A stretch of DNA of 64,000 nt, from positions 124,001 to 188,000 of the forward strand of contig JALIFM010000004.1 of assembly GCA_022867625.1 (NCBI GenBank), read 5' to 3'. The position numbers and the translations under genes were made by a program. Positions 16,952-26,509 of this stretch are shown piece by piece (within the stretch, counting starts at the first letter, position 1; the number at the start of each line of letters is the position of its first letter). Origin of the DNA: Lachnospiraceae bacterium NSJ-143 (GTDB lineage Bacteria; Bacillota; Clostridia; Lachnospirales; Anaerotignaceae). The notes beneath the pieces are model-generated. The model was given only the letters and a program-made list of their open reading frames with translations. It did not search any database and was not told the DNA's origin.

Positions 16952-18882
16952 TAAACTCCGCCATTTTCCTGTTTATATTTTGTGATATCAGTTATTACAC
17001 AGTAAAAGTATTCCTCCCCGTCTTTGTCCATAGACAATACTGATTTTTCCATTACCCATATAATATTTCCGCCTTTTGTAATCAGGCGGTACTCAACTTC
17101 AGCCCTTCTGCCCAGCTTTGCCTGTTGCCAAAGCTGTGTACGCAGTCTTTCCATATCGGGCTTATATATGATTTCAGACAGACGGCTGTTAAAGCTTTCT
17201 CTTATCTCATTTTCTGAATATCCTGTAAGGCTTAAAAATCCCTGGCTTAACCCGTTTATAGTAAACCACCTGTCATTCCTGCATTTAAATTTACCGTCAA
17301 GCAGCGAAATATATGTATTATCTTCTTCTCCGTAAAAATCAGAGCATATCAAAGGCGTACCGCCACTCTCATTTTTATCCCAAATAATCATTATTCTTTT
17401 CTGCCGCGGATTGTCTAAATCAACCCTTACCATTGTAGCCTGATAATAGACATACCCACCTGTTTTTGTATCCATAACCCGGTAGCGCCTTGACCTTTTC
17501 ATTAATCCGGCATCGAAAAAATCACGCATATATTTTCCTAAAAGCCCAAGTACAATCTCCCTGTCTTCAGGGTGAACAGCGCTTTTTGACAGGGCTTCAA
17601 TGGATTCCTCAAAGTTATTCCCATTTTCAAGTACCGAAAAGTTTTCATCAGTCATATACAGTATATTATAAATACCCGAAATTACGTCTACCTCCATAAC
17701 ATTTGAGTTCATGTATCTTAACAGGGCCGAAAGCTTCATCTGGCTTTGTTCATAATCATTAATGTAAGAGCCTGAAGAATGTATTTTATCTGCTCCGTCT
17801 TTCATAACAGTCATAGCCATTATGTGTCCGTCTGCGTACATGTTTGAAAGTGATGCGAATTTATCTTTAACATTCACAAAACACTTCAATATTTTTGGAG
17901 AAAACGAACCGCATTCCCCGTTAAGTATCATATTAAATGCCTGCTCCTGAGGTATGGCGCTTTTGTAAACCCTGTCTGTAGTCAGCGCATCGTAGCAGTC
18001 TGCAACAGCCACCACCTGAGCACATATTGGTATACTGTCGCCCTTAAGCCCATCAGGATATCCCTTCCCGTCCCACCTCTCATGGTGGTAGCGGCATATA
18101 TTGTACGCGTATTTAAGATATTCCCTGTCACTCATCCTGTCAAGGCTTTTGAGTATTTCGCAGCCCTTTATCGAATGCGATTTCATTATCTCAAATTCCT
18201 CAGGCGTAAGACGGCCCGGTTTATTAAGTATCTTGTCAGGTATTGCAATCTTTCCTATATCGTGCATCGACGAGGCATCGCTTATTATATTAATCTTGTG
18301 CGCGTTAAGGCCATATTCCCTATATCTGGCGGCCACCTCTTCAAGCAGTATTTTTGTAAACAGCCTTATGCGACGTATATGCTGCCCCGATTCAAGACTC
18401 CGGTATTCAATTACAGATGAGAGAGCTTCAATTATAATAGAGTTCGATTCCCTGAGGCTTGCCGACTGCTCATCAATCAATTCCTCAAGGTGCAGTCTGT
18501 GCCTGTAAAGCTCGACAACATTTTTTACACGCCTTTTAACTGCATAAGGTTCAAAAGGTTTTTTTATGATATCCGATGCCCCAAGGTCAAAAGCACGCCT
18601 TTCGCTCTCGCTTGAATCATCAGAAGTAATAACAAGAACAGGGATATTATAGAAATATCCTCTTCTTTCCATCTCCTCCATAACCTCAAAACCGCTTTTT
18701 ACAGGCATAACAAGGTCAAGCAGCATAGCGGCTATACTGCTCTGGTTTTTTTCAAGAAGCGATATCGCTTCCTCACCATTTTCCGCCTCAATGACATTGT
18801 AGTCATTTTCAAATATCGTACTGAGTATTGCCCGGTTTATCTCCATGTCGTCTACAATTAAAAGGGTCTCTCGAACACTCAT
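16951..18882 (-). CDS. Response regulator with REC, HD-GYP and PAS domains
   Basis: Cytoplasmic signalling protein, 643 residues. The REC domain (1-120) has acidic pocket D11-D12 and phosphoacceptor D56. The HD-GYP domain (about 150-340) keeps the full signature (GQHIRR, MHDIGKIAIPD, MKSHSIKG, YHHERWDGKGYPDGL), so it should be a cyclic-di-GMP phosphodiesterase or related hydrolase. A diverged PAS-like region lies at about 370-490. A typical PAS domain (about 515-635) ends in the VITDITKYK signature. No histidine kinase is adjacent, so the partner kinase is elsewhere. ATG 18882 follows GGAGAGTGAGAA. Confidence 0.9.
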   Translation of the reverse strand: MSVRETLLIVDDMEINRAILSTIFENDYNVIEAENGEEAISLLEKNQSSIAAMLLDLVMPVKSGFEVMEEMERRGYFYNIPVLVITSDDSSESERRAFDLGASDIIKKPFEPYAVKRRVKNVVELYRHRLHLEELIDEQSASLRESNSIIIEALSSVIEYRSLESGQHIRRIRLFTKILLEEVAARYREYGLNAHKINIISDASSMHDIGKIAIPDKILNKPGRLTPEEFEIMKSHSIKGCEILKSLDRMSDREYLKYAYNICRYHHERWDGKGYPDGLKGDSIPICAQVVAVADCYDALTTDRVYKSAIPQEQAFNMILNGECGSFSPKILKCFVNVKDKFASLSNMYADGHIMAMTVMKDGADKIHSSGSYINDYEQSQMKLSALLRYMNSNVMEVDVISGIYNILYMTDENFSVLENGNNFEESIEALSKSAVHPEDREIVLGLLGKYMRDFFDAGLMKRSRRYRVMDTKTGGYVYYQATMVRVDLDNPRQKRIMIIWDKNESGGTPLICSDFYGEEDNTYISLLDGKFKCRNDRWFTINGLSQGFLSLTGYSENEIRESFNSRLSEIIYKPDMERLRTQLWQQAKLGRRAEVEYRLITKGGNIIWVMEKSVLSMDKDGEEYFYCVITDITKYKQENGGV

Positions 18883-19015
18883 TTCTCACTCTCCAAAAAT
18901 AATATACAGTTTATCTGCTGTGTATTATTATATTCTTTTTTTAAATAAAACACAATGGAATAAGTCTCAATCATTTTATAAAAGCTCTTTAATCCGTTCT
19001 GCCGTTTTGTTTCAT

Positions 19016-19056
19016 GAAGAAGCCCCCTGACACTTTTAGTATCCGGGGGCTTCTTC
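19016..19056 (-). terminator. Long hairpin, probable terminator after dctP
   Basis: A perfect 12-bp stem GAAGAAGCCCCC/GGGGGCTTCTTC (19016-19027 with 19045-19056). No T run follows on either strand, so it is not a textbook terminator. It lies 100 bp after the dctP stop. Confidence 0.5.
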
Positions 19057-19153
19057 AAAATAAGGGTAAATATAAAATTTACATGTGCAGTAATTATATA
19101 ATAATTATAAATAATAAACCCAGCAATATGACAAACTGGAAAATATTATCATA

Positions 19154-20263
19154 TCATTTATTTTTCTGAAGGTCATTTATAGTTTCAACAACCCTGTTAT
19201 AGATATCCGGAGACACATTTCCGGCGCCTTCTTTTACATACTCATCATAAATTGCCGCTGTCGCTTCTTTAAAAGGCGCAACATCAGGATAATTTACAAC
19301 CATGCCCCTGTCCTGAAGCTTCTGTACACCGTCTTCATTTTGAAGGTCGCACTGCTCACGTTCATACACAGCGGCCTCGTTTGCGGCTTCCTGTATGGCG
19401 TTCTGGTATTCAGGCTCAAGGCCGTCAAAAAACTTTTTATCAATAAGCACCGGTGTAGGAGCATATATATGGCCTGTCATTGAAAGATATTTCTGCACCT
19501 CATCAAACTGGCTGGTCTCTATTATAGGTATTGGGTTTTCCTGCGCGTCAAGAGTTCCCTGCTGAAGCGCTGTAAACAAATCACCAAAAGCCATAGGTGT
19601 AGGGTCTGCCCCAAGTATCTGAAAAGCCGCCATGTGCATAGGATTTTCCATAGTCCTTATTTTAATTCCCTTAAGGTCGTCAGGCTTTTCAATAGGCAGC
19701 TTGTTGTTTGTTATATCCCTGAATCCGTTTTCAAACCACGAAAGCCCTACAAGGCCCTGGTCAGTTACCGAATGAAGTATTTCCATACCGACCTCGCTGT
19801 CAAGCACTCCTCTGGCAGTTTCGGTATCCGGCAGCAGGAAAGGAAGGTCAAAAACCAGAAACGCGTCTGTAAAGCCGGCAAGCGGCGCTGTTGAACAGCA
19901 TGTAACCTGAATTGTTTCAAGCTGTAGTCCTTCTATTAAATCCCTCTCGCTGCCAAGCTGGGAGTTTGCGAACATATCGCCAGCAAGCGCGCCGTTTGTC
20001 TTTTCTTTCATTAAATCTATCATCTTAGTAAGCCCAAGGGTATATGGATGTGTTGTGGCAACCGAATCGGCAAAAATTAAATTGTATTCCGCTCCAGAAT
20101 CCGCAGATTTGTTTTCTTCGCCGGACTCGGCCGGTTTAGACTGCGATGCTTCACTTTTTGACGCCTGAGAGCTTTTTTCATGTGGCTTACTGGAATTTGA
20201 GCAGCCAGCTATAAGAGATGCCGCCGCGCAGACTGCCGCCGCGGTAAAAAGTGCCTTCTTCAT
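19154..20263 (-). CDS. dctP: TRAP transporter substrate-binding lipoprotein (DctP family)
   Basis: Extracellular solute receptor for a tripartite (TRAP) carboxylate transporter, 369 residues. It begins with a lipoprotein signal peptide with lipobox LIAG-C21 and a Ser/Lys/Glu-rich tether to about residue 57. The DctP fold follows, with SQLGSERDLIEGLQ, FDLPFLL and the ligand-binding segment GIKIRTMENPMHMAAFQILGADPTPMAF. No dctQ or dctM membrane subunit is on either side, so the receptor must work with a permease encoded elsewhere or have another role. The promoter carries a FadR-type palindrome at 20326-20342 and the regulator gene is next upstream. Confidence 0.92.
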   Translation of the reverse strand: MKKALFTAAAVCAAASLIAGCSNSSKPHEKSSQASKSEASQSKPAESGEENKSADSGAEYNLIFADSVATTHPYTLGLTKMIDLMKEKTNGALAGDMFANSQLGSERDLIEGLQLETIQVTCCSTAPLAGFTDAFLVFDLPFLLPDTETARGVLDSEVGMEILHSVTDQGLVGLSWFENGFRDITNNKLPIEKPDDLKGIKIRTMENPMHMAAFQILGADPTPMAFGDLFTALQQGTLDAQENPIPIIETSQFDEVQKYLSMTGHIYAPTPVLIDKKFFDGLEPEYQNAIQEAANEAAVYEREQCDLQNEDGVQKLQDRGMVVNYPDVAPFKEATAAIYDEYVKEGAGNVSPDIYNRVVETINDLQKNK

Positions 20264-20325
20264 ATAATCCCCTCCTGTTTTGGTTAATCATATTTGCGGT
20301 ATTTTGTTAATGACAAATCCTCACC

Positions 20326-20342
20326 AACTGGTATTACCAGTT
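20326..20342. promoter_or_regulatory. Palindromic FadR/GntR-type operator
   Basis: AACTGGTATTACCAGTT is a 17-bp palindrome with one central base and matches the TGGTnnnACCA core known for FadR-subfamily regulators. It starts just downstream of the dctP -10 element, where binding would block transcription. The adjacent FadR-type gene is the natural candidate regulator; that link is inference. Confidence 0.75.
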
Positions 20343-20354
20343 ATATTTAATACC

Positions 20355-20383
20355 AATATATCACCATATATAATTAAAGTCAA
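20355..20383 (-). promoter_or_regulatory. Predicted promoter of dctP
   Basis: Minus strand: TTGACT (20383-20378), 17 nt, TATATT (20360-20355). The predicted start at about 20348 puts the operator at roughly +6 to +22. Confidence 0.7.
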
Positions 20384-20409
20384 TAAAATATTAATAATTA
20401 TTAATCATC

Positions 20410-20445
20410 AAAAAATAAAAAATCACCTGCAAAAATATGCAGGTG
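20410..20445 (-). terminator. Terminator after the FadR-type regulator
   Basis: CACCTGC/GCAGGTG (20424-20430 with 20439-20445) is followed on the minus strand by a long T-rich tract (ATTTTTTATTTTTT). Confidence 0.85.
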
Positions 20446-20452
20446 GTTTTTA

Positions 20453-21151
20453 TTAATTGCTTAAAATATAATTTATACCCGATAATGTGGACATTATATG
20501 TTCTTCCATGTACAGCCTTGCTTTTTCCTGTTCCTTATTTATTATAGCGCTGCATATCTTATTATGCATCTCAAGATTCTTTTCTATATGCGATGGCTCA
20601 AGCATATTATAGACATTCGTCTCAAATATCAAATTTCTCATAGTTTCAAACATTTCTGTAAGCACAAAGTTATGAGCTGACTCAGCTATAGACAAATGGA
20701 GATTATAGTCAAGCTTTATGTACTTTTCTATCTCGCTCTCATCAACCGCTTTAAGTCTTTCGTTGGCCTCTTTTATTTTTTCAATGTCGTCTTCAGTGGC
20801 ACGCACACATGCCAGAGCAGCCGTTTCCTTTTCTATTATTATACGTGACTCAATCAGGTCGTTTGCCGTGTATCTGGCAAGCATTGCCTTTGTCTTGAAA
20901 TGCTCGCGCACAAACTTTACATTATCTCTGAGATAGGCCCTTCCACCTGCCTTAATGTCTATTATTCCTATAGCCCGCAGGGCATGCAGTGCCTCACGAA
21001 TCGGCGGCCTGCTTATTCCAAGCAGAGACGACAATTCCCTTTCAGACGGCAGAACACTTCCGGGCTTAATTTCTCCAGACTGAATCATTTTCTCAATTTC
21101 ATTGATAATTTTAACGGAAAGAGTCTCCTTTTCCATTTTATCAAAAGGCAT
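20453..21151 (-). CDS. FadR-subfamily GntR transcriptional regulator
   Basis: DNA-binding regulator, 232 residues. The winged helix (about 8-75) shows LPSERELSSLLGISRPPIREALHALRAIGIIDIKAGGRAYL. The all-helical FCD effector domain (about 85-230) has likely metal or ligand residues in DYNLHLSIAESAHN and the distal HIEKNLEMHNKI and EEHI segments. ATG 21151 is preferred to GTG 21184 because GAGG lies 8 nt before it. It lies directly upstream of dctP on the same strand but is separated by its own terminator. A carboxylate or sugar-acid effector is likely from the family, but the exact ligand is unknown. Confidence 0.9.
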   Translation of the reverse strand: MPFDKMEKETLSVKIINEIEKMIQSGEIKPGSVLPSERELSSLLGISRPPIREALHALRAIGIIDIKAGGRAYLRDNVKFVREHFKTKAMLARYTANDLIESRIIIEKETAALACVRATEDDIEKIKEANERLKAVDESEIEKYIKLDYNLHLSIAESAHNFVLTEMFETMRNLIFETNVYNMLEPSHIEKNLEMHNKICSAIINKEQEKARLYMEEHIMSTLSGINYILSN

Positions 21152-21189
21152 TTTTTTAACCTCGTTTCTCTTTTGTCTATTCACAAAAC

Positions 21190-21219
21190 ATAATACTTTA
21201 TTTTGTATTTCATTGTCAA
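21190..21219 (-). promoter_or_regulatory. Predicted promoter of the FadR-type regulator
   Basis: Minus strand: TTGACA (21219-21214), 18 nt, TATTAT (21195-21190). I see no copy of the dctP palindrome here. Confidence 0.55.
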
Positions 21220-21265
21220 TATTCTATTAACACAGTTTTGTCATTAGTCACAAATCACATACTAA

Positions 21266-21300
21266 AGGGGCGGCTGGCGAAAACTCGCCGTACCGCCCCT
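21266..21300 (-). terminator. Probable terminator after eno
   Basis: AGGGGCGG (21266-21273) pairs with CCGCCCCT (21293-21300). An inner GGCGA/TCGCC stem extends it. Only T3 follows on the minus strand, so strength is uncertain. Confidence 0.55.
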
Positions 21301-21315
21301 GAATATAAATTTAAT

Positions 21316-22644
<1,329 letters not shown>

Positions 22645-22667
22645 TTATATAGGTTTATAATCAGTAT

Positions 22668-24209
22668 TTACTCGCTCACAAGCAAAGTTTTGCCGGTCAT
22701 TTCCTCCGGCACAGGTATATTCATAATATCAAGGAGTGTAGGAGCTATATCAGCAAGCCTGCCTCCCTCTCTCAGCTTAATACCGTCTGTATAATTGACA
22801 AGTATAAAAGGCACCGGATTTGTAGTGTGGGCTGTAAAAGGCATACCTGTGTCATAGTCTACCATCTGGTCGCTGTTTCCATGGTCAGCGCATATAAACA
22901 TGACCGAACCCGTTTCCTTTACAGCGTCAATAACCCTTCCAACGCACCTGTCAACAGCCTCAACCGCTTTAACCGCGGCGTTAAGCACACCTGTATGGCC
23001 TACCATGTCGCTGTTGGCGTAATTAATTATAATTAAATCGTACTTCTGTGAGTTTATAGCTTCCACCAGCGCATCCGTCACTTCATAAGCGCTCATTTCC
23101 GGCTTCATATCGTATGTGGCCACCTTTGGCGAAGGAATAAGTATTCTTTCCTCACCTTTGTAGGGCTGTTCTATTCCTCCGTTAAAGAAAAACGTCACAT
23201 GAGCGTACTTTTCGGTCTCGGCTATACGCAGCTGCTTTTTGCCAAGGGATGAAATATACTCCCCAAGTGTATTGTCAAGCGTCTGCTGTTTAAAAGCCAC
23301 AAGCTTGTTGGGAATTGTCCTGTCATATTCTGTAAAGCATACAAAAACAATGTTTTCCGGCCTTTTTGACCGCTCAAATCCCTTAAATTCGTCATCGCAG
23401 AATGCCCTTGTTATCTCCCTTGCCCTGTCCGGACGGAAGTTGAAGAATATAACAGAATCGCCGTCATTTACAACAGCCGTTCTTTTTCCCTCAGAATCAA
23501 CAATGGCGCAGGGCACTACAAATTCATCTGTGATTCCCGCTTCATAGCTTTTAGCCATACACTCGTCAGGGCTTAAGGCTGTGTTTCCAGCCCCCTGAGT
23601 AATAACATCATAAGCCTTCTGTACTCTATCCCAGCGGTTATCCCTGTCCATAGCGTAGTATCTGCCGGATATTGAAGCGATTCTGCCTGTATCAAGCTCA
23701 CGCATCTTTTCCTCAAGATTTGATATATATGTCTTTCCCGAGTCCGGCGGAGTATCCCTTCCGTCCATAAAAGCATGCACAAAAACCTTTTTTATGTCAT
23801 TTTCTTTTGCAAGCTTCAAAACAGCGTAGAGGTGTGAAATATGGCTGTGGACACCGCCATCTGAAACAAGCCCGAAAATATGGAGCGCAGAATCCCTGCT
23901 TTTGCAGTTTTCAACCGCTTTTAAAAGCTCCTCATTGTCAAAAAAGTCGCCGTCGTTTATTGACTTTGTAATCCTTGTAAATTCCTGGTATACAATACGT
24001 CCGGCACCGATATTAAGATGCCCTACCTCTGAGTTTCCCATCTGCCCTTCCGGGAGTCCCACATCAAGGCCGCTGGCATATCCCTTTACACATGGATACT
24101 CGTTCATTATAGAATCCAAAACCGGCGTGTCGGCAAGCTTAACAGCGTTTCCGTCTGTTCTCTCATTTATTCCAAACCCATCCAGTATCATTAATACCGT
24201 AGTTTTCAT
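22668..24209 (-). CDS. gpmI: 2,3-bisphosphoglycerate-independent phosphoglycerate mutase
   Basis: Manganese-dependent interconversion of 3- and 2-phosphoglycerate, 513 residues, usual length. VLMILDGFG (metal D10) and the catalytic serine S60 in GQMGNSEVGHLNIGAGR are clear. The transferase domain follows with HAFMDGRDTPP, and the C-terminal phosphatase half has ICADHGNSDQM and AHTTNPVPFI. It lies 12 bp after tpiA. Confidence 0.98.
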   Translation of the reverse strand: MKTTVLMILDGFGINERTDGNAVKLADTPVLDSIMNEYPCVKGYASGLDVGLPEGQMGNSEVGHLNIGAGRIVYQEFTRITKSINDGDFFDNEELLKAVENCKSRDSALHIFGLVSDGGVHSHISHLYAVLKLAKENDIKKVFVHAFMDGRDTPPDSGKTYISNLEEKMRELDTGRIASISGRYYAMDRDNRWDRVQKAYDVITQGAGNTALSPDECMAKSYEAGITDEFVVPCAIVDSEGKRTAVVNDGDSVIFFNFRPDRAREITRAFCDDEFKGFERSKRPENIVFVCFTEYDRTIPNKLVAFKQQTLDNTLGEYISSLGKKQLRIAETEKYAHVTFFFNGGIEQPYKGEERILIPSPKVATYDMKPEMSAYEVTDALVEAINSQKYDLIIINYANSDMVGHTGVLNAAVKAVEAVDRCVGRVIDAVKETGSVMFICADHGNSDQMVDYDTGMPFTAHTTNPVPFILVNYTDGIKLREGGRLADIAPTLLDIMNIPVPEEMTGKTLLVSE

Positions 24210-24221
24210 TTATCCGCCACC

Positions 24222-24965
24222 TTAATAATTAACTATCTTCTCAAATTCTTCCTTAAGGCTTGCTCCGCCCACAAGTCCTCCGTCTATATCAGGCATAGAA
24301 AACAGCTCGGCGGCATTTTTTGCATTAACACTTCCGCCATACTGAATCCGTATTTTTTCAGCGGTTTTGCTGCCGTAAATTTCCTCCACAGTTTTCCTTA
24401 TGGCGGCACAAACCTCCTGAGCCTGACCGCTTGTGGCGGTCTTTCCAGTACCTATGGCCCATATAGGCTCATAGGCTATTATAACCTTTTCGGCGTCATC
24501 AGCTGTAAGGCCGTATAGGCCTTTCTTTATCTGAATCCTTATATGCTCTAGTGTTATGCCCATTTCGCGCTGTTCAAGAGTCTCTCCGCAGCACATTATA
24601 GGTATCATTCCATGCTCGAGTATTTTCTTCACTTTTTTGTTTACCATTGTGTTGGTTTCTCCAAAATACTCGCGCCTTTCGGAATGCCCTGCAATAACGT
24701 ATTTAACACCGGCTTCTTTAAGCATAAGAGCCGATATCTCCCCTGTATATGCTCCGCTTTCCTCATAGTGAACGTTTTCTGCCCCTATGGCTATATTTGT
24801 GCCCTTTACCACCTCAGCTACAGGTATTATGTCTATAGCGGGAACACAGAACACTACATCAGCATTATCCGTATTTACCCTATCTCTGAGCATCTCCGCA
24901 AGTGAAACCGCCTCAGCCGGAGTTTTATTCATTTTCCAGTTTCCCGCAATTATTTTCCTTCTCAT
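24222..24965 (-). CDS. tpiA: Triosephosphate isomerase
   Basis: Interconverts dihydroxyacetone phosphate and glyceraldehyde 3-phosphate, 247 residues. The active-site residues lie in GNWKMNK (K11), AGHSERR (His) and [11 protein letters not shown] (Glu). YGGSV and [10 protein letters not shown] bind phosphate. ATG 24965 is 11 nt after AAAGG, while the in-frame TTG 24974 is only 2 nt after it, so ATG is chosen. It lies 20 bp after pgk. Confidence 0.98.
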   Translation of the reverse strand: MRRKIIAGNWKMNKTPAEAVSLAEMLRDRVNTDNADVVFCVPAIDIIPVAEVVKGTNIAIGAENVHYEESGAYTGEISALMLKEAGVKYVIAGHSERREYFGETNTMVNKKVKKILEHGMIPIMCCGETLEQREMGITLEHIRIQIKKGLYGLTADDAEKVIIAYEPIWAIGTGKTATSGQAQEVCAAIRKTVEEIYGSKTAEKIRIQYGGSVNAKNAAELFSMPDIDGGLVGGASLKEEFEKIVNY

Positions 24966-24985
24966 AAATATCAATACCTTTCTGA

Positions 24986-26179
24986 TTATTTATCGTTTAC
25001 AGCAGCAACACCCGGCAGTTCTTTTCCTTCCAAAAACTCAAGTGAAGCCCCGCCGCCTGTTGAGATATGGCTCATCTTTTCGCCAAAACCAAGCTGGTTT
25101 ACAGCAGCAGCGGAATCTCCGCCGCCTATTATTGTTGTTCCGTCTATATCAGCCATAGCCTTTGCTATTGCCTTTGTGCCGGCAGCAAAATTTTCAAACT
25201 CAAAAACGCCCATAGGTCCATTCCATACAACTGTTTTGGCTTCCTTAAGCGCGTCAGCAAAAAGCTCCCTTGTCTTTTCACCTATGTCCACACCTTCCCA
25301 GCCGTCAGGTATTTCATTTACTGGCACTGTTCTGAATTCTGTGTCGTTTTTAAATTCCCTGACAATTACTGTATCAACAGGCAGAAGAAGCTTAACACCT
25401 TTTTCCTCGGCCTTTTTCATCATCTCTCCGGCGTAGTCTACCCTTTCACTGTCAAGCAGAGAATTTCCCACACTGTAGCCCTGAGCCTTGATAAATGTAT
25501 AAGCCATGCCTCCGCCTATTATAAGTATATCCACTTTATCAAGCAGGTTATTTATAACATTAATCTTGTCAGCCACTTTTGCTCCGCCAAGTATGGCAGC
25601 AAACGGTCTTACAGGGTTTTCAACAGCGTTTCCAAGATATTCTATCTCTTTTTCCATGAGATAGCCAACCACCGATACCGGCACATATTTTGTAACCCCT
25701 ACAGTTGAGCAATGTGCCCTGTGGCTTGTCCCAAACGCGTCGTTAACAAACACCTCTGCCAAAGACGCAAGCTCCCTGCTGAAGCTGTCCTCGTTTTTCG
25801 TCTCCTCTTTTCTGAACCTTGTGTTTTCAAGAAGTACAATATCGCCGTCACTCATGTTCTGAACAGCTTTTTTTGCGTTTTCCCCGACTACATTGTCATC
25901 AGGGGCAAAAACCACTTCTTTTCCAAGAATTTCAGAAAGCCTTTTTGCTACAGGCGCAAGTGAAAGCTCCTTTTTAACCTCACCTTTAGGCTTTCCCATA
26001 TGCGAGCACAGTATAACCTTTCCCCCTTGGGATATCAGCTTTTTAATTGTAGGAACCGCCGCTGTTATCCTGTTGTCGTCAGTTATTACACCGTCCATTA
26101 CAGGAACATTAAAGTCACATCTCACAAGAACTTTTTTGCCTTTGACATCAATATCATCCACAGTTTTTTTATTCAGCAT
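24986..26179 (-). CDS. pgk: Phosphoglycerate kinase
   Basis: Makes ATP from 1,3-bisphosphoglycerate, 397 residues. [27 protein letters not shown] and the C-terminal [13 protein letters not shown] and [14 protein letters not shown] blocks are characteristic. It is the first gene of the glycolytic unit. No gapA or cggR precedes it, unlike the Bacillus arrangement. The leader from the promoter at 26340 to the ATG is about 155 nt. Confidence 0.98.
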   Translation of the reverse strand: MLNKKTVDDIDVKGKKVLVRCDFNVPVMDGVITDDNRITAAVPTIKKLISQGGKVILCSHMGKPKGEVKKELSLAPVAKRLSEILGKEVVFAPDDNVVGENAKKAVQNMSDGDIVLLENTRFRKEETKNEDSFSRELASLAEVFVNDAFGTSHRAHCSTVGVTKYVPVSVVGYLMEKEIEYLGNAVENPVRPFAAILGGAKVADKINVINNLLDKVDILIIGGGMAYTFIKAQGYSVGNSLLDSERVDYAGEMMKKAEEKGVKLLLPVDTVIVREFKNDTEFRTVPVNEIPDGWEGVDIGEKTRELFADALKEAKTVVWNGPMGVFEFENFAAGTKAIAKAMADIDGTTIIGGGDSAAAVNQLGFGEKMSHISTGGGASLEFLEGKELPGVAAVNDK

Positions 26180-26339
26180 TTAAATTCTCCTTCCGGGTAA
26201 AATCGGCCTTTAAATTATAATATCCATTAAAGCTCGGTAAATACATAACTTTCCGTAAAAATCTTTCCTACTGTGCTGTGCAAAAAGCGGCGTCACGTTA
26301 ATACTATGATTACAATTACCATAATTTTCCATTTATTTT

Positions 26340-26368
26340 ATTATACAACACAGCCAGTGAACAATCAA
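26340..26368 (-). promoter_or_regulatory. Predicted promoter of the pgk operon
   Basis: Minus strand: TTGATT (26368-26363), 17 nt, TATAAT (26345-26340). The 330-bp interval 26180-26509 also holds the terminator of the next unit, and I see no CggR-like operator or known riboswitch in it. Confidence 0.65.
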
Positions 26369-26465
26369 GTAAACTAAAAGGCCAATATGCGCCAAAAAAT
26401 AAAAACAATTTCAATTGTTTTCTAAGCACTCATTCTTAATAAAATTGATTCTCAGAAAAAATTGT

Positions 26466-26494
26466 AAAAAAAGCGGAGCGTTTTTACGCTCCGC
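26466..26494 (-). terminator. Terminator after the O-antigen-ligase-like gene
   Basis: GCGGAGCG/CGCTCCGC (26473-26480 with 26487-26494) is followed on the minus strand by T7. Confidence 0.92.
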
Positions 26495-26509
26495 GAAAAT
26501 AAGTCTTTT

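Noticed and set aside
26180-26339. CggR-type operator before pgk
   Set aside because: No matching repeat was found, and neither cggR nor gap is present.
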